Below, one piece after another: positions 10,543 through 23,312 of a stretch of 64,000 bases of DNA. The position numbers and the translations under genes are program-made. Location of the stretch: the NCBI RefSeq assembly GCF_031877795.1, contig NC_133933.1, positions 63,128,984 to 63,192,983 of the forward strand. The letters are read 5' to 3'. Under the pieces are notes generated by a model. It was not told the DNA's origin, did not search any database, and saw only the letters and a program-made list of their open reading frames with translations. Origin of the DNA: Strix aluco (lineage: Eukaryota; Chordata; Aves; Strigiformes; Strigidae). How positions within the stretch are numbered: the stretch's first letter is position 1; each line of letters opens with the position of its first letter.

Positions 10543-11039
10543 CCGCGCCTCAGTTCGCGCGGCGCGGGCCGGGGCGCGTGGGGTGCCCCGGGCCGGTGAC
10601 CTTAAGGGGACTTGCCCACCAGCAGAGCGCGGGTGGGTGCGCGCGCGCATAACTGCGCTTCTCTCCCCAAACACACGCGGAAATCCAAACCGGGAGGGGA
10701 AAAAAGAAACCCACCCCCCCCCCCCAAAAAAAAATACCCCGGGGAAAAATAATAATTAAAAAAAAAAAAAAAGAACGAAAAGCCTTTGGCGACAGGGAGG
10801 GGGCGCGGGCACCGCGCGGGCCCCGCCCGCGCCCCCATGCCCCAGCCCGGTAACTCCGCCGATCGATGGGTGGATGGATCGATCGATAGACGGGCGCGCT
10901 GGTCGCGGGGCGGCGGGCCGTGGCGCAGCGCCGTTCCGGGGCAGGCGCGGCGGAGCGGAGCGGGGAGCCGGCGGGCGGGCGGGCGGGCCCGAGGAGCGGC
11001 CGGGTCTCCTCCGCCAGGTTCGGAATTTGAATTGTGGAG

Positions 11040-11200
11040 GTAAACTGGCTGCAACCGTCTCCAGACAGCTGCCTCCGAGTTGACATCTAATCTGCCATCT
11101 GATTGGCTCCCCGCTCGCCATTGGGCACCTCGCGCCGCTGATGTAAATAGAAGTGCTGAGCGGCGCAGTCACAGAAACCCCCGCCACAAATAACACCCGG
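11040..11200. promoter_or_regulatory. Promoter-like segment with two inverted CCAAT boxes in intron 1
   Basis: ATTGG occurs at 11102-11106 (in CTGATTGGCT) and again at 11120-11124 (in GCCATTGGGC), 18 bp apart, in a GC-rich, non-repetitive stretch near the downstream end of the CpG island. Closely paired CCAAT boxes are typical NF-Y sites of proximal promoters. In this orientation they could serve a minus-strand start near 11000-11050 or act as an intronic enhancer or alternative ARID1B promoter. No TATA box is seen. Confidence 0.35.
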
Positions 11201-11370
11201 CAGTCGCGCCGGCGGGGCGAGGTGGCGCGGGCGGGGGAAGAGGCCCGCACGGCCCCGGCCCCGGTCCCCGCCGTGCCGGCCGCCGGCGCGGGGAAAAAAC
11301 AGGGGCACCGCCACCCCCCACCCCCCCCCCCGCCCCAATCCCGTTTGGTTAGATGGCGTGGCTTTTCTGG

Positions 11371-14300
11371 GCATCGATTTATTTATTGTTTTAGATTTTT
11401 AATTCCGTGCTAATTGGAGGCGGTAGGGGAGTATCTTGTAATAACATAGCGCTTGGACGAGGATTCGGGATTTCAAGTTGCGCTCGTGCTTCTAAAAACA
11501 TTTTGTAATGTTGCAGCTCATGGATATTATGCAAGGGATTAGATTTCCGTAAAAAAAAAATAATAATGCAAATACTAATTTCATTACATTTCTGTTAGCT
11601 TGGTACCTGACCTATGCATGCCTCTAAAAAAATCTTGTTTGCATGTAGTTGCTCTAGGTGAGAAAACGCCGTGTATTGTACAAAGAAGGGAAAAAGGAGC
11701 CGCTCTCTCAGAGGTTGCATTTGTTTCATCTCTGCAACGAATCCAGATATGCGGGGGGAAAATGTGCTTTTGCGTTTGAATTGTGGTTAGAATACTTCAA
11801 GAAGCATCGGGAGTTGTTGATCTCACTATTTTTCTACACAAGTGTGAGATTAGGCTTGAATTCTCAGTAGGAAAGTGAATTGTGTTCAATGGAGTAATGT
11901 ATTAGAATTGTATGCATTTCTTTTCCCTTCAATAAGATCTTTCTATTAAGAACTCTTAAGTCTTTTAATAGATTTTAACAACGAGGACTGACAGGAACAA
12001 ATGCAGGTGTATGCTTTTGGGATCTTCAGATGGCTGGATCTTTCCATAAAGTAATGAACAGAACCTGGAGAAAACATCACTTGATATTGTGATCGCTTAA
12101 TATTAATCCCGAAAAAATAATAATAAAAACCCTGGATGGGCTGGGGATGTGTGCGTGTTTATCTACTTCCGACAGACCACTCCTGTCACATTTTTAGTTT
12201 TTATTCCCTTTCCTTTCTGTTTCTTCCAGGGAAATAGCATTTTTTGGCAAGTGTTAATTTTCACCTTTTTTAATTTGCACTGATAAAAGGGTCACTGGAA
12301 GCCTTAAGGTAATGTGGCCTCATATGCATAACCTTTCATAATTAATTTAAAAATATTTGCATTGTCTGCTTTATTTTGAACACAGGTAGATCAGATTTTG
12401 TGGCTTTAAAAGCTAGGAGAATTGTCATCAGATTGTCATAGTACAAGTTAGTTCAGAGTGCTATTTCTTCACGGCAAAAATTGTTTAAAGTATTTTATTT
12501 TTATTGGAGGAGTGAGAGTAAATTTATTATGTCCTCAGCATGACCCTTAGAAATACTTCCTTATATTTATGGGTTTACGTCCTCTCTCACAGGTTTCTTT
12601 TTTTTTTTTTTTTTTGGTACCGTAAGAATTAGGATGCAGCTTAGAAAGAATAGTCTGGCAAGGGCATGATTTCTTTTTTTTAATTATGTTTTTCTCAAAA
12701 TAATTGTGATAAAGGCAAGTCATCAGTGTTCTTTATATTACGATTTTTCCATCTAACCAGTAAGTGACTAAGAAATTTTCTTAGATTCTAAATTAACATT
12801 TTTTAGAGTATAAAATAGATTGTGTCAAATAAAAAATACTTACCGTTAGCTCACAGAGCACAATTATTTTTGTACATTGTTTTTGATTTTTAATTCCCAC
12901 ATGTCAATCTCCATGTGTGTTATATCATTAAGTAGAGAAATTGATTGCTTTTTGAAAGAGAAAATGGAAAATTCAGTCCAGCATTTGAACAGAAAACTTC
13001 TCTTTATCTTTTTTAATAATCATCTGTGTGTATACTCTCTATATGTATATACACACATTAGAATATACTCACTTGTCATGTGTCTTTGCAAAGCAGATGA
13101 TGATTGGCCCCTACGCCTATAAGAAACTATTGTGCTGTGAACAGAGGAAAAGGACTGTCGGTAGGCTACAACATCTGAGATACTTGTTCAGGAAATTCTT
13201 GCTTCAGCATGGGTAATTTTTTCTAATATGCAGAACTGTGCTGTCCCACTCTGAAGTGACCTCTGTGTTTGTCCATCCTATTAAATTATTTAAGAAAATT
13301 CTGCCTCCATTTCATTTAATCACCTTACCCAATCGTGAGATGAGATATAAGCTTGAAAAAGAGGCCTCTTGTTTCTGAAGAAACACACGTTTTGCAAGCA
13401 GATGGATATTGCTCATGCGGATACATTGATTTGATTGTGGAGGAGTTGCGTGATGCTAGTACAGTACCTTGTCATTCAGTTATTTTGATTATTGATTAAT
13501 TCCTTGGCAGTGTACAGATATTTAGAGTCCTGAGGCTCTGTTTATTCTTCACTTCTGATTTGCACTGCAGTAGCTTAACACATTAGCTGGCCTCTGTGTG
13601 TGTGCTTTATATACATCTTTCTCCTTTGTGCATGTGTGTGAGATTTACATACACTTATGCACAAAGAGAGAACCTGGGTCTTTTCAGGAGTACCTGTATA
13701 GTGTAAAGTATATAGCAGGTGTTATAAAAAAATCTGTTGAGCTGCTCTGAGTTTGTGTGTGTATCAGTCGTTTGTTTTGCAGTGGAGAAACTCAGAACAT
13801 GCCTGATTCTGCAGCTCTTTTTATGCCAAATAGATTGGGAGTTCTGGCTAAGCCAGGGCTACAGAATCATGTCCTGTGCCTGAAGGCCATTAAACAGCTG
13901 TTAGCGTGGTGAATAGATTCTTGATGTCTCAATGGGAGAATAAAATATATTTTTCCCTGTGCATTTTCAAATAAACAGTTTAGTATTCACATAGCTTCTG
14001 TTTAGAAGTAGCAAATAGCAATATTCTCAGTTAGTAGCATCTATATATATATTACGACCGTATATTTGACACTTTGTGGTTTGGTGTTCAGTTATTGGTT
14101 TCTGTAGTAGCGCTTATGCCTACATGTTGAACAGCAGGACCCTGTGTACGAGATACAATAAAGAAAGAGAGATGCAAACCTGTCTGCTGTATTACTGCCT
14201 CCATCGTGTAAGGATTCTACAACTAAGCAGTCAGTGTCTTTTTGGCATTCTGATTCAGATCTGTGGGGATGAAAACCGAGGCATTTAATCCATTGCTAAA

Positions 14301-15057
14301 TTTTCTGGTTATATATGTAACATAAAATTTTTGAAATTACTAAGCACGGTATGTTAGGTGATGCTGTTTCATTCTGAAATAGTATCTTAGTTAAAACTAG
14401 ATTAAATTCGTGCAATGAAACCTAGTTTCAATAGCTACTGATAGATCTTTCTTACTTTTGCACCTCAAGTATTTTATCATAGGTATTTTGAAATTCTCAT
14501 TGTTAACATGAAAATGACAGTAGTTTATTTATCCTTATGTCCTTAAGATTGTACCTGTGTCCTAACTAGTTACATTTCAGTACTTTTTCAAAATGTGCCG
14601 TTTATCAGGAGGCTTTGAAGATTCTCTGTGGATATGTAAAGTAGTGTTGCCACACTTGCTGTGCATGCATGCTCAAGGCTGCAGAATTTCAGTAGCATGT
14701 GTTTGTGGTAGGCTAACTTGTTAGAATATATTTCAGAATCGTGATTATTAAGGTACTTGGGAAAAAAACCTTTATTCTTTCAATTTTGGGGCTATTTACA
14801 TAGTGCTAAATACATGTTTCGGTAGGACTGAATGAGGACTTTAATTAAACTTAAATTAAAAGTATACCTTAGCGGTTTTCAAATTTGGTTTGAAAACTAG
14901 TAATAGAAAAGTGGTACTAAGCAGTCTTGGTTTTGTATTGCTTGGTGCTGAGAGAAGCAAATAAATGTGATACATGAAAATCTTGTGGAGCCAATTGTAT
15001 TAGAGTAAAATTTATTTTAAAGAAGCCTTACCTGTTAATAAATTTAAATACTATTTT
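11371..15057 (+). other. Intron 1, AT-rich, no gene recognised
   Basis: AT-rich intronic DNA with T runs (about 12598-12616), TATA/CA-type simple sequence around 13030-13070 and no supported exon. The segment near 13796-13900 ('gcctgattctgcag', later 'gctaagccagggctac') may be another worn copy of an old sauropsid repeat, but this is weak. Confidence 0.6.
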
Positions 15058-15703
15058 TTAGTAAACCTGAAAGGTTTCTGTGCATACGATGTATGTTTTG
15101 CCATTCAGATTATAAGGTTGCCATTTGAATTTTTCTGTTACCCAATCGTACCTATTCTTGCTCAGTTTTACACACAAATGCTGATGTGCTGGCACAGTGC
15201 TGAAGTGTTGGTGTTGCGGGGCCGGAGGATTTCTGTTGTTGTACTTCCAGTTCTGGGAGTGTGACATCCAGCGATCCACTGGGAACACATCCGCTCCAAA
15301 AGGGCCAAACCCATCCAGGGTGGTGTTCCACTGCAGTCGAGGGATCCTCAGGGATGAATGTATCCCAAGATACCTATGTAATTTGTGAACAGTGCGTTTT
15401 GGGGACAGTAGATGGCTAATTTGTACAGGATTACTTTTAACTAACTTCATTTCCTCGGTGAAAACGTTCCAAGTATGTTTGATCTTTACACTACCTTTCT
15501 AGTTTGCCTTGCACTGGAGTAAAAGATAACTCTTGCTGTTGTACAGGGTAGGGAAACTGGGGCATATAACATTCACCTTCCTTCAGGCAGGCGTACCTTG
15601 GCACAACTGAAAACAGAGGTTTCCTAGAAATAAATAGGGTTTTGGTGCCATAAACTTTAGCTTTTGAATAAATCCAGTCTCTGTGAATACATTCTGTTCT
15701 CAA
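15058..15703 (-). pseudogene. Possible decayed coding relic of unknown family
   Basis: On the minus strand one frame is open from 15703 to a TAG at 15491 (about 70 codons, no ATG at its upstream end). A second frame is open from just after that point to a TAA at 15058 (about 147 codons, including 130 from an ATG at 15450). Joined by a frameshift near 15490 they would read about 215 residues. The composition is protein-like and rich in Trp, Tyr, Pro and His; runs such as WNTTLDGFGPFGADVFP and WVTEKFKWQPYNLNGKTYIV do not look like translated AT-rich noise. The DNA is also locally more GC-rich than the surrounding intron. I do not recognise the family. It could be a retrocopy, an exon of an antisense gene, or chance, since unrelated frames of 120-140 codons occur elsewhere in this intron. 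Confidence 0.25.
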
Positions 15704-16932
15704 AGAATTTAAGCTTTACAGGCATCTATTCAAACAACCGAGAAGACAAATGACTGAGCGAAACGAGGGATTTGTCTGTTGTGTCAATATAGACACCTTA
15801 AACTAAAGGCAGCGTCATCTAAAATTCGAGTATTCCTTGCACTGTTTTATCATTACGTACTCAATGTCATCTATATAAAGACACTGGATTTCTCATAGAA
15901 ATTAAACTCTTAAGGAAAATTGAGTTGAACAAGTGCCCAGGAGCTTAGCTAGTGTTGCAGAACTTGCCTTCTGATGAATATGATGTACAGAGCACAAGTA
16001 TGTGCTGGGGGGATGTGGGGGTGCACGCACAGGCTTCCTTACCACCAAGTCCGGTTGTTTCATCTGGCAGATAAATTGTCTTCATTTTTAAACTGAACAG
16101 AGTTGATGCAGAAATCACAACTGTTGGGTCTTCTTTAAAGATTGCTTTTCACATGGGAATTGTTCTTACTGCAAATATAAAGTACCTTTTAGGAAACTTT
16201 GTATTACCTTTATAGGTAGCTTGCTTCATCTGAAGGCACCTGCAACTATTTAGGAAGTTGTTTAACCTAAGATCATTATCCGGATGCTATTATCAAAATG
16301 TTTCATTTATTTTCGTTAAAACCAATGTGAAATATGTGTAAAAGTTTTCAGCAGATATGATTTGAAAGGGTGTTGATGTATCATACATTTATATTCCATG
16401 TATAGTGGAAATGTTAATTTCCGTACAAACTACCAAACCAAGCCACGAAGCAGCTGAATTTCTGAATGGGTAGTGGCCAATTTATGGATATAAAGTAGAG
16501 TTTGATGGTTCTGCAGTGTGTGTAAGGAATTGCTTTCAGTACAGAGGTATCAGTGTTTGATCGACTTGCATATCACTTCTTGCATTTGAGTCATGGTGGG
16601 TTTAGTAACTATGTCAGAAGGACTGAGCATGTGTAGAAGTATGTAATCTATTTATTAGTTTCCTTTCTCCAGTTTCAGGAACTATTAGTTAATCTTTTGC
16701 ACCTGAACTTGCCCAATTGCCAAATGGTGTTCTGCATTTAAGAATTCATTGCTGTGCTGTCTTCCCCCCTGCTTTATAGCCTTGTCAGACTTGAAAAGGT
16801 ACTGAATTTAGGTTTGTGATCTGATAATTGTTTATGAAGACATCTGAGTGATAGGCCCTCTGACATTTCCATCTGTAGGACAGTGTCACTGGTCTTCCCC
16901 CGCTATCCCCACCAGCCTTTCTAACCATTGTT

Positions 16933-16972
16933 GGGGGGGGGGGTGGGGTGGGGTGGGGTGGGGGTGTGGGGA
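16933..16972 (+). repeat. G-rich tract, G-quadruplex-prone
   Basis: A G11 run is followed by four further G4 or G5 runs separated by single T, then GTG4. This far exceeds the four-run requirement for a stable quadruplex with one-base loops. The G strand is the ARID1B sense strand, so the structure could form in the nascent pre-mRNA as well as in DNA. Confidence 0.85.
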
Positions 16973-19129
16973 AGGAATTTTCTGCTAATCTTTTTTCTGC
17001 CTTTTAAAATTTTTTTTGAAAGAAATTAGATGTACATGGAATTTTTGTTTGTTACTTATTTTCTTTAGCATGTTTGCTAACAAATGATAATTGTGAAAAT
17101 GGGAAATACTCTTCATGTATACCCCCCCTCCCCCCTTTTTTTAGGAGGTAGTGTTAGTTGTGTAATGAATAGGGTCTTCTAAGCTTCTACTTTATACTGT
17201 TAGGATTTTTTTTTTTCCTTGAGAACTTTGTTTGGTATTTGTTTTAGGTATCTACTTACCCAAAAAATAAATCTTTGGTAGCAGGGGTTTTTGTTGGACG
17301 TTAGTAATTTTTTTACCTCTGTTAGTTACAAAATGCTTTTTATTCTGCCAAGTTACTGAATCAATTTATTTGCTCTTTAAAAGACCATGTGGCCAGGTTC
17401 ACTATGAAGTTCTATTGTTGCAGCTACATAGTTAGGTTCAGGGAATTAATTGCATCCTTGACTAATAGCTGTTGTGGCAAACCCCTTTGTATTTAGCTTA
17501 CCATTGGGGTGGTAGTGTATCTGCACGGGCAAAATAACAGCCTTTATAAGTAGCCTCTCCCGAGGGGTTTACAGGTATGGTTAAGATAGAAGTAACTCAC
17601 TGAGTTTTTAACAAGGTATAGTTCCACAACATGTTTTGGTCACGTTTTAAAAGTGTGATCTGTGTTACGTAGAAAAGAGAGGGCTGTCTTGCTGTAGCAC
17701 AATCCCTGGTACAGCTGGCTTTCACAGAAGGACCTGATGTTTGAGCATGGTTGTTTTTTGTTTGAGTAAAGAAAGAAAATTGGTTCAGAAAATCCCAAAA
17801 GGAGAGAGGCTGTTTTAAAACATAATTGTAGTCGTGTGTGCCATTCCCAGTGTGGACCTGGCTTAATTCACAGATCGACTGAAGTGGATAGTGCCTTCTT
17901 TACACAAGCAGTGAATTCAGCCATAGTAGGTAAATTATGTGACTTCAGGAAAATGGTATTGGTAGAGGATTGGTGCAGGAATTCTGGATAGCTGTCCGCT
18001 GGCTGCATGATCTAAAGGTAGCTGGTTTCACTGTTGGATACCTTGATTTCCCTATGTTAAAATAATGATAATATTTGCCTTATTTAATTATTTGAGTTTG
18101 ATGTGCAGTTTTAATTACAGTGTCATGCAGAATAATTAGGCAGCTTGAATCCTTGTTATGTGTGAAGGTATCCAGTCTGCACTGTACCTTCCTCTCTCTA
18201 TTTGTTTGGATGGGATCTCAGATTAGGTCTTCCCAACATTGATCATGTTACTTGGTTAGCTTGTCAGACTTACTTGTTTGTAAGCAAGATACTGAAACAT
18301 CAGCTCTGAAAATTTCTTTTGAAAGCACAAGGACAGGATTTGTAGTTCTTAAATTTTATTCTTTTAAAGTTAAAAATAAAGATAAGGAGGTTTGTTTTGA
18401 CAGCATCAAAGGAATATGCTGGTTTATTTGCAGCCTTTGATTTGGGTGGAATGTATGGAGTTCTGTATTTTTTTGTGTAGCAATTTATGTTGTGATTATT
18501 TTGGATATTCTGTTTATGTGAAACGGTAGTATTGACGTCTTACTTTCAGGCATGATTTATGGAAAATAATTGCGCTTTTGTGTTTTGGGTTTTTTTTAAT
18601 TCAGTGTTTCTTAGTTGCTTGAAATTCCCAAATCAAGAAAAATTAGCATGTTCTTTAGAGCTGTTGCTGTTTTAAGATATTTACAGATGGTCTTAGGGAG
18701 AGGCTATTTGAAGAAATCTTTCTGGAAAAATTACAGGTAGGTATGTTTGAGGCTGCTTTAGTTGTGTACCAGCAACAGCAAAATAATTTTACTTGGCAGT
18801 TTTACTTAGATTTGAAAGTCTGTCCTTCCTATAAACAGAAAGGTAGACTTCTGTGAGGCAGGTGACTTCATGGTGCCCTGTATTTAGTGGTCATGAAGTG
18901 TGCCAGGAATACATAGATAGCTGTTAGCTGGTTGTATTCTGTTTTCCGTAATGTGTGTTAAACCGAAGTTTTGTTTGACTGAGGAATTTCCAGCCTGCTG
19001 AAACTCTGACTGCCGATGGAGGTTTCCCGGGGAGGAGAGGAGAGCAGGCTGGGTTCTGGGGCTGATTACAAACGTGGTATTTGTAGCGTCTGTAAAAGTT
19101 TCACACATGAAGCAAACTAGTTAGCTTGT

Positions 19130-19335
19130 ATAGTGTCACATGATCAAAATATTTTTCCCCTTGCCGCTGCCAGAAGCTATCTATTGCTTTTCAACAATCT
19201 CGCCTGTCGGGCAGCAGGCCAGGGCGTGCGAGGCGGCCCCTTACGTGAGCTGCTCCATTCTTCACCTCCCCGGCTGGAGTGCCCTGACCTTCACATATGG
19301 AGATTAGCCATGTGCTCCCTCAATTGAAACTTGCT
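19130..19335. promoter_or_regulatory. Complex intronic segment, candidate conserved noncoding element
   Basis: A non-repetitive, GC-balanced stretch in otherwise AT-rich intron, with features such as TCACATGATC, CACATATGG and CTCAATTGAAA. It is bounded on one side by T/C-rich low-complexity sequence from about 19357. There is no convincing coding frame. The suggestion of conservation is by appearance only. Confidence 0.25.
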
Positions 19336-22300
19336 GCCTCAGGAAGAAAGGGTGTTGGTTTTTTTTTTTCCCTTCTTTTTTTTTTTTTCTTCTTCTTTTT
19401 ATTCCTCCGGGAATTTGACAGCCATTCATCCCTGACCTGGGCAGAGGTAATGCAAGGAAATGGGATTCAAATGGCGTGCGGGGAGGCAGTGTGTGCAGGC
19501 AGGTGCTGTCTCACCTGCTGTAGCCCGGGAGCTGTGGTGGGAGGCCCGAGTGGAAAAGGAGAAGTTTGAGGAATATTTAGTTTATTTTGAGCAATAGTTC
19601 TCAACTGTGTGTCACTTAGCTGCCTTTCGAAGGTGGTTTTCTCCCATGCGACTCTCTGCCATCACTTCTTCCAAACAACATTACGTAGACTATTTATGGT
19701 GGTTTTCTTTGTGACACTTTTTTTTGACATTTAAAAATGGTATTTTTGCTACTGAAGAGGTACTGTATTTGTTTGTTTTGTATATTTTGGTTTACAATAT
19801 ATATTTTTTTCTTTTAAACCCTGAAACTGACAGGTATCACTTGTGATAGTGCCCCCCCAACCTGGCACAAAACCATTTTTCCTGCTAACAAACTGTAGGA
19901 GCTACTACTTTGGTGATGTTTTTGAGATTTTTAACTTTCTGTAGCGTACTCTTTTTGTTGTTGAACATGTGGTATGCAAATATAGGGGAAAATAGTGCTA
20001 CAAGTATTTTGTTGTGGTTTTTTTAAGTATTAAAAACACATTTTGCTTTTCTAATAAACCCCATAACCAGACCTTTTAATGTTTTGATATAAATAGCAAT
20101 TAGACTAACTGAGATCCAACTACAACGAAAAGAACCCATATAAAATCATTCAGAAGAAAAGTTCCCAACTTAATTGAGCTCTTCCTTTATAGAGGAGGGG
20201 CTGATCGGGCAGCATCTGAAGCAACTGTCTTGTGTTTTAGAACAGTCTTGAAGTGCTCAACATGTTGGCGTAGTTACCAACATTTAAAAATAAAGATTTT
20301 TCCAAGAACTAGCTAAGGATCTGAGGGCTACTGCAGTCTAAGCTGTCGAGAGTTTTGTGTGTGAATGCTGGTGACAATCAGAACGCTTTCTGGACGAATT
20401 GAGACCCTCAGAAAGTTTCAGATTTAGGTACATGGGTTGGTTGCCTCATATATTGGGGTGTAGCATTTAGAAATTTGGTTGTTCACAAGGAACTTGCCAA
20501 ATGCAGCATTTTGTGAATGAGCAGTAGAGAGGGATTGTGTGCCCCAGGAAGATTTTGCATAGCCTCCCAGTCCTCCTTTTAGTTCTTCACAGCTCATTTT
20601 AATTCTAATAGTAATAACAACACTCTTTGTTATTAGGAGGAAGGTCAGGGAGGGCCTGAGTGATCTGTTACTTTGGTAGTGTGGTTGGCAGGATGGTAGA
20701 TGCATTGCTCTACTTTTTCTGCAGATACTAACACTATTATGTGTCAGCTCTGTTGTGGGATATGGTTGTTCAAGGCTTTTCCTCTGCATTTTCTCCTGCA
20801 GGGAGTGAGAGATGTATTTGTGGGTTATTTGCGTCTGTCTCACTTCTTTCCTTCCCGAAGTTATACTACTTTCTTTTATCCAAACATCGTAATCTTTTTT
20901 TTGCTCCTTCGTCTTGCTATACTTATTTTTCCTTCTTTAGAAGGAAATTCCCATTTTCCTTACTTTCCAAATCATTGGAGTGATTGAAAAGCCATTCTTA
21001 CTGTCTTCTGCCACTTTACAGTTGCACGAGAGTGAGTAGTGTGACCATATATCCAGGGAGAAAATAGCTTTTGAGTGACCCTGGTACCCATCCCTCCCTC
21101 TGACTTGCATTTCTCTGTCCTCCGAGGAATCTGTGCACAAAACTTGTTGGGGAAAGAATGACAGCAGGGAAAGTGCCTGTGATAGCCAGCTTCCTCTGTA
21201 GGCTCTTCTAGTGACCAGAGGTCAAGTTGCATCAAAAAAAAAAAAAAGCCACCAAAAAACCAACCAAGCAAGCCCCCAAATGCTGGCAGGACTTGGCAGT
21301 GTAATAGGAGGAATCATACAAGTAGTTACCTGTGGGTGATGGAGGTGGGGTTTTTTTCAGGCTCCTCTAATGCTGATCCTCTAAGTAATAGCAGACTTGG
21401 AGAAGAGAAAAGAAGGAATCAAAGGAGACAATGAAAGCTGGAACGTTGATGTGTGCAGTTTCTTTACTTTTTACCTGGTGTGGCAACTGTAATTAAAAAT
21501 TTCTCTTTCTGTATTTACCCGAAAGATATTTGAAAAGATGTCAGCATGAAAATTGAAGTGTGGTGTTGCTGTGTATATGGAAAGTGTAGAAAAGACAGGA
21601 ACCAAGGAGAGGAAACGCTTTGCGTGTAATTGTCTATATTAAGCAGTGAATGTGATGTGCCAGATGCAGTCTATGCAATTTTATAGTATCTGATATTTCA
21701 TTTCATAAATTTATTTTCTTTTTAATTCTTGTCAGAAGATGGGGGCTATAGAGACAAGCAAGCTGCCAATGGTAGTGGCTTGTTATTCCACCGTGTGGTA
21801 TTTTCTTTGGGCGGATGTAACTTGTTAAGACAGTGAATGAAGCTTGTCAAAAAAGTTAGTTAAGGTTCCATTGTTCTAGGAAAATACCTTAGGAATTCAG
21901 AGAACAAAGGACAATTTCTTCTTGCTTGCTAGTCTTCAAATTGTATTGCTTTGCCTCTAAGAAGACGTAGATGTTTATTTCAACAATCTTGTTCCTTAAA
22001 AAAAAATCCCAGATTTATCTGTGATAGTTACTTGTCTTTTGGATTTGAAAAAGCTGAGTCAGACTTACCCTGTTTGTTCCTTCTCTGTACTCCTGGTTTT
22101 TAGCATTCAGTTTAAATTTTTTCTTTGCTTGGGGTTGATGTCTACCTTGAAGAGATGGAGGAAGAAAGTAGGTGCTTTTTGTTAACGGCTGCAGCTGCTT
22201 ATGGCATCTTAACAGAAGGTTCAAATAATTATGATTTCTGACGACATGTTTACTTTCTTGAAGTCCTTGAACTTGCATATGGTTGTCTGTCTTGAGCAAG

Positions 22301-23254
22301 TTGTCGCAGCCACAGTGCCAGGAATAGGTAGAAATGCAGGTTTTTTTTCTCCAGAAGTGGCTTATATATCCTATCATAGACCAAAGGAGGCAATGAACAT
22401 GACTTTTTTTTTATTCTTAGGGTTTTTTCCAAACATTTATCTGATACTGAGTATTCAGTAGCATGTTTTGTCTGTCATTTTTAGATTAGTTCTTGGGAAT
22501 AAGCAGGGAATATTTTTTAAAATCAAGTTAATTCTTTAGGCATCCATCAGAAGATCCATTCCTCAAAAAGACAGTTTTTTATTCTTCTTTGCGTTTGAGG
22601 ATCGGGGCTGAAACAAAGAGCAAATTAGCAGGAGAAAGCTTTTAATATATAAATGTATAGGAAAATATATTGAACTATATGGAATGTGCCTTCTGTGTTG
22701 ACACCCAAGCCAGAATTTCTTCGGGAAAATCTGAAGAAAACTCGAAAACCTTATTTGTTTACCTCTGCATTCTTTGGTATCGTTTTGTTACTCTCCTTGG
22801 GCACTCTTTTATCGAGTTTTGTGTTGCTAAAAGATGTTACACCAAAGGGTGAGTCTAATAGTTGTTTGAAGCTGATCTAAGTCTTCACTTCTGCTGAAAA
22901 GACCAGTCCCACCGTTTTATCAGTTCCCTGCTGCTTCCCTTATGTCGTAAGGTGAGTCGCATCAGCTCGCTGATTTCTCTGAAAACTAATCCTGCCAAAC
23001 AAAACCTGTGAATGGTTAGCTTTCAGCCAGATCATTGAGCTGATCTGACTTGCAGCACAATCTTTCCAGCACTGAGGTAAGTCAAGGGGGAGTGTGAGGA
23101 GTTCAGTTGAGGGTGGGGGGTCAGGGCAGGACAGCCCTTTTGATGGTGGTACAGGCTTGTATCAGTTTAAAGTCATCATGAGACTGTGTCTTGAGTGTAA
23201 AATTATTCTGTAAATAATGACAGATATTTAATTTTTCAGTGTTTCTCTGGAGCA

Positions 23255-23312
23255 GGGAATCATTGTTATCCCCCTCTTAAAAAGGAAAGAAGCTGAGGCA
23301 GAGAGTAAAAGT
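23255..23312 (-). repeat. MIR-like SINE fragment
   Basis: 'ttgttatccccctc' followed by 'aagctgaggcagagag' follows the MIR core read on the minus strand ('attatccccattttacag' and 'aactgaggcacagagag'). MIR and related CORE-SINEs are ancient in amniotes, so a worn copy fits a sauropsid genome. Confidence 0.5.

Larger units (their letters stand above)
6991..11350. promoter_or_regulatory. CpG island spanning the ARID1B promoter, exon 1 and early intron 1
   Basis: From about 6990 the sequence switches from AT-rich to very GC-rich with dense CpG, and returns to AT-rich after about 11350. It covers the presumed promoter and leader (6991-8107), exon 1, and 1.4 kb of intron 1. A non-methylated island of this size over the first exon is typical of broadly expressed chromatin regulators and marks the likely start region. 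The exact transcription start cannot be read. The strongest block without long T or A runs is 7150-7720. Confidence 0.85.
9914..11370 (+). other. Start of intron 1, CpG-rich
   Basis: This is the CpG-island part of intron 1, opening with the donor GTAACC at 9914. It holds C23 at 10040-10062, alternating purine-pyrimidine DNA, short A and T runs, a GATC/GATG tetranucleotide block at about 10860-10890 and a promoter-like segment at 11040-11200. Several open frames on both strands are by-products of high GC and show no recognisable protein. Confidence 0.7.
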
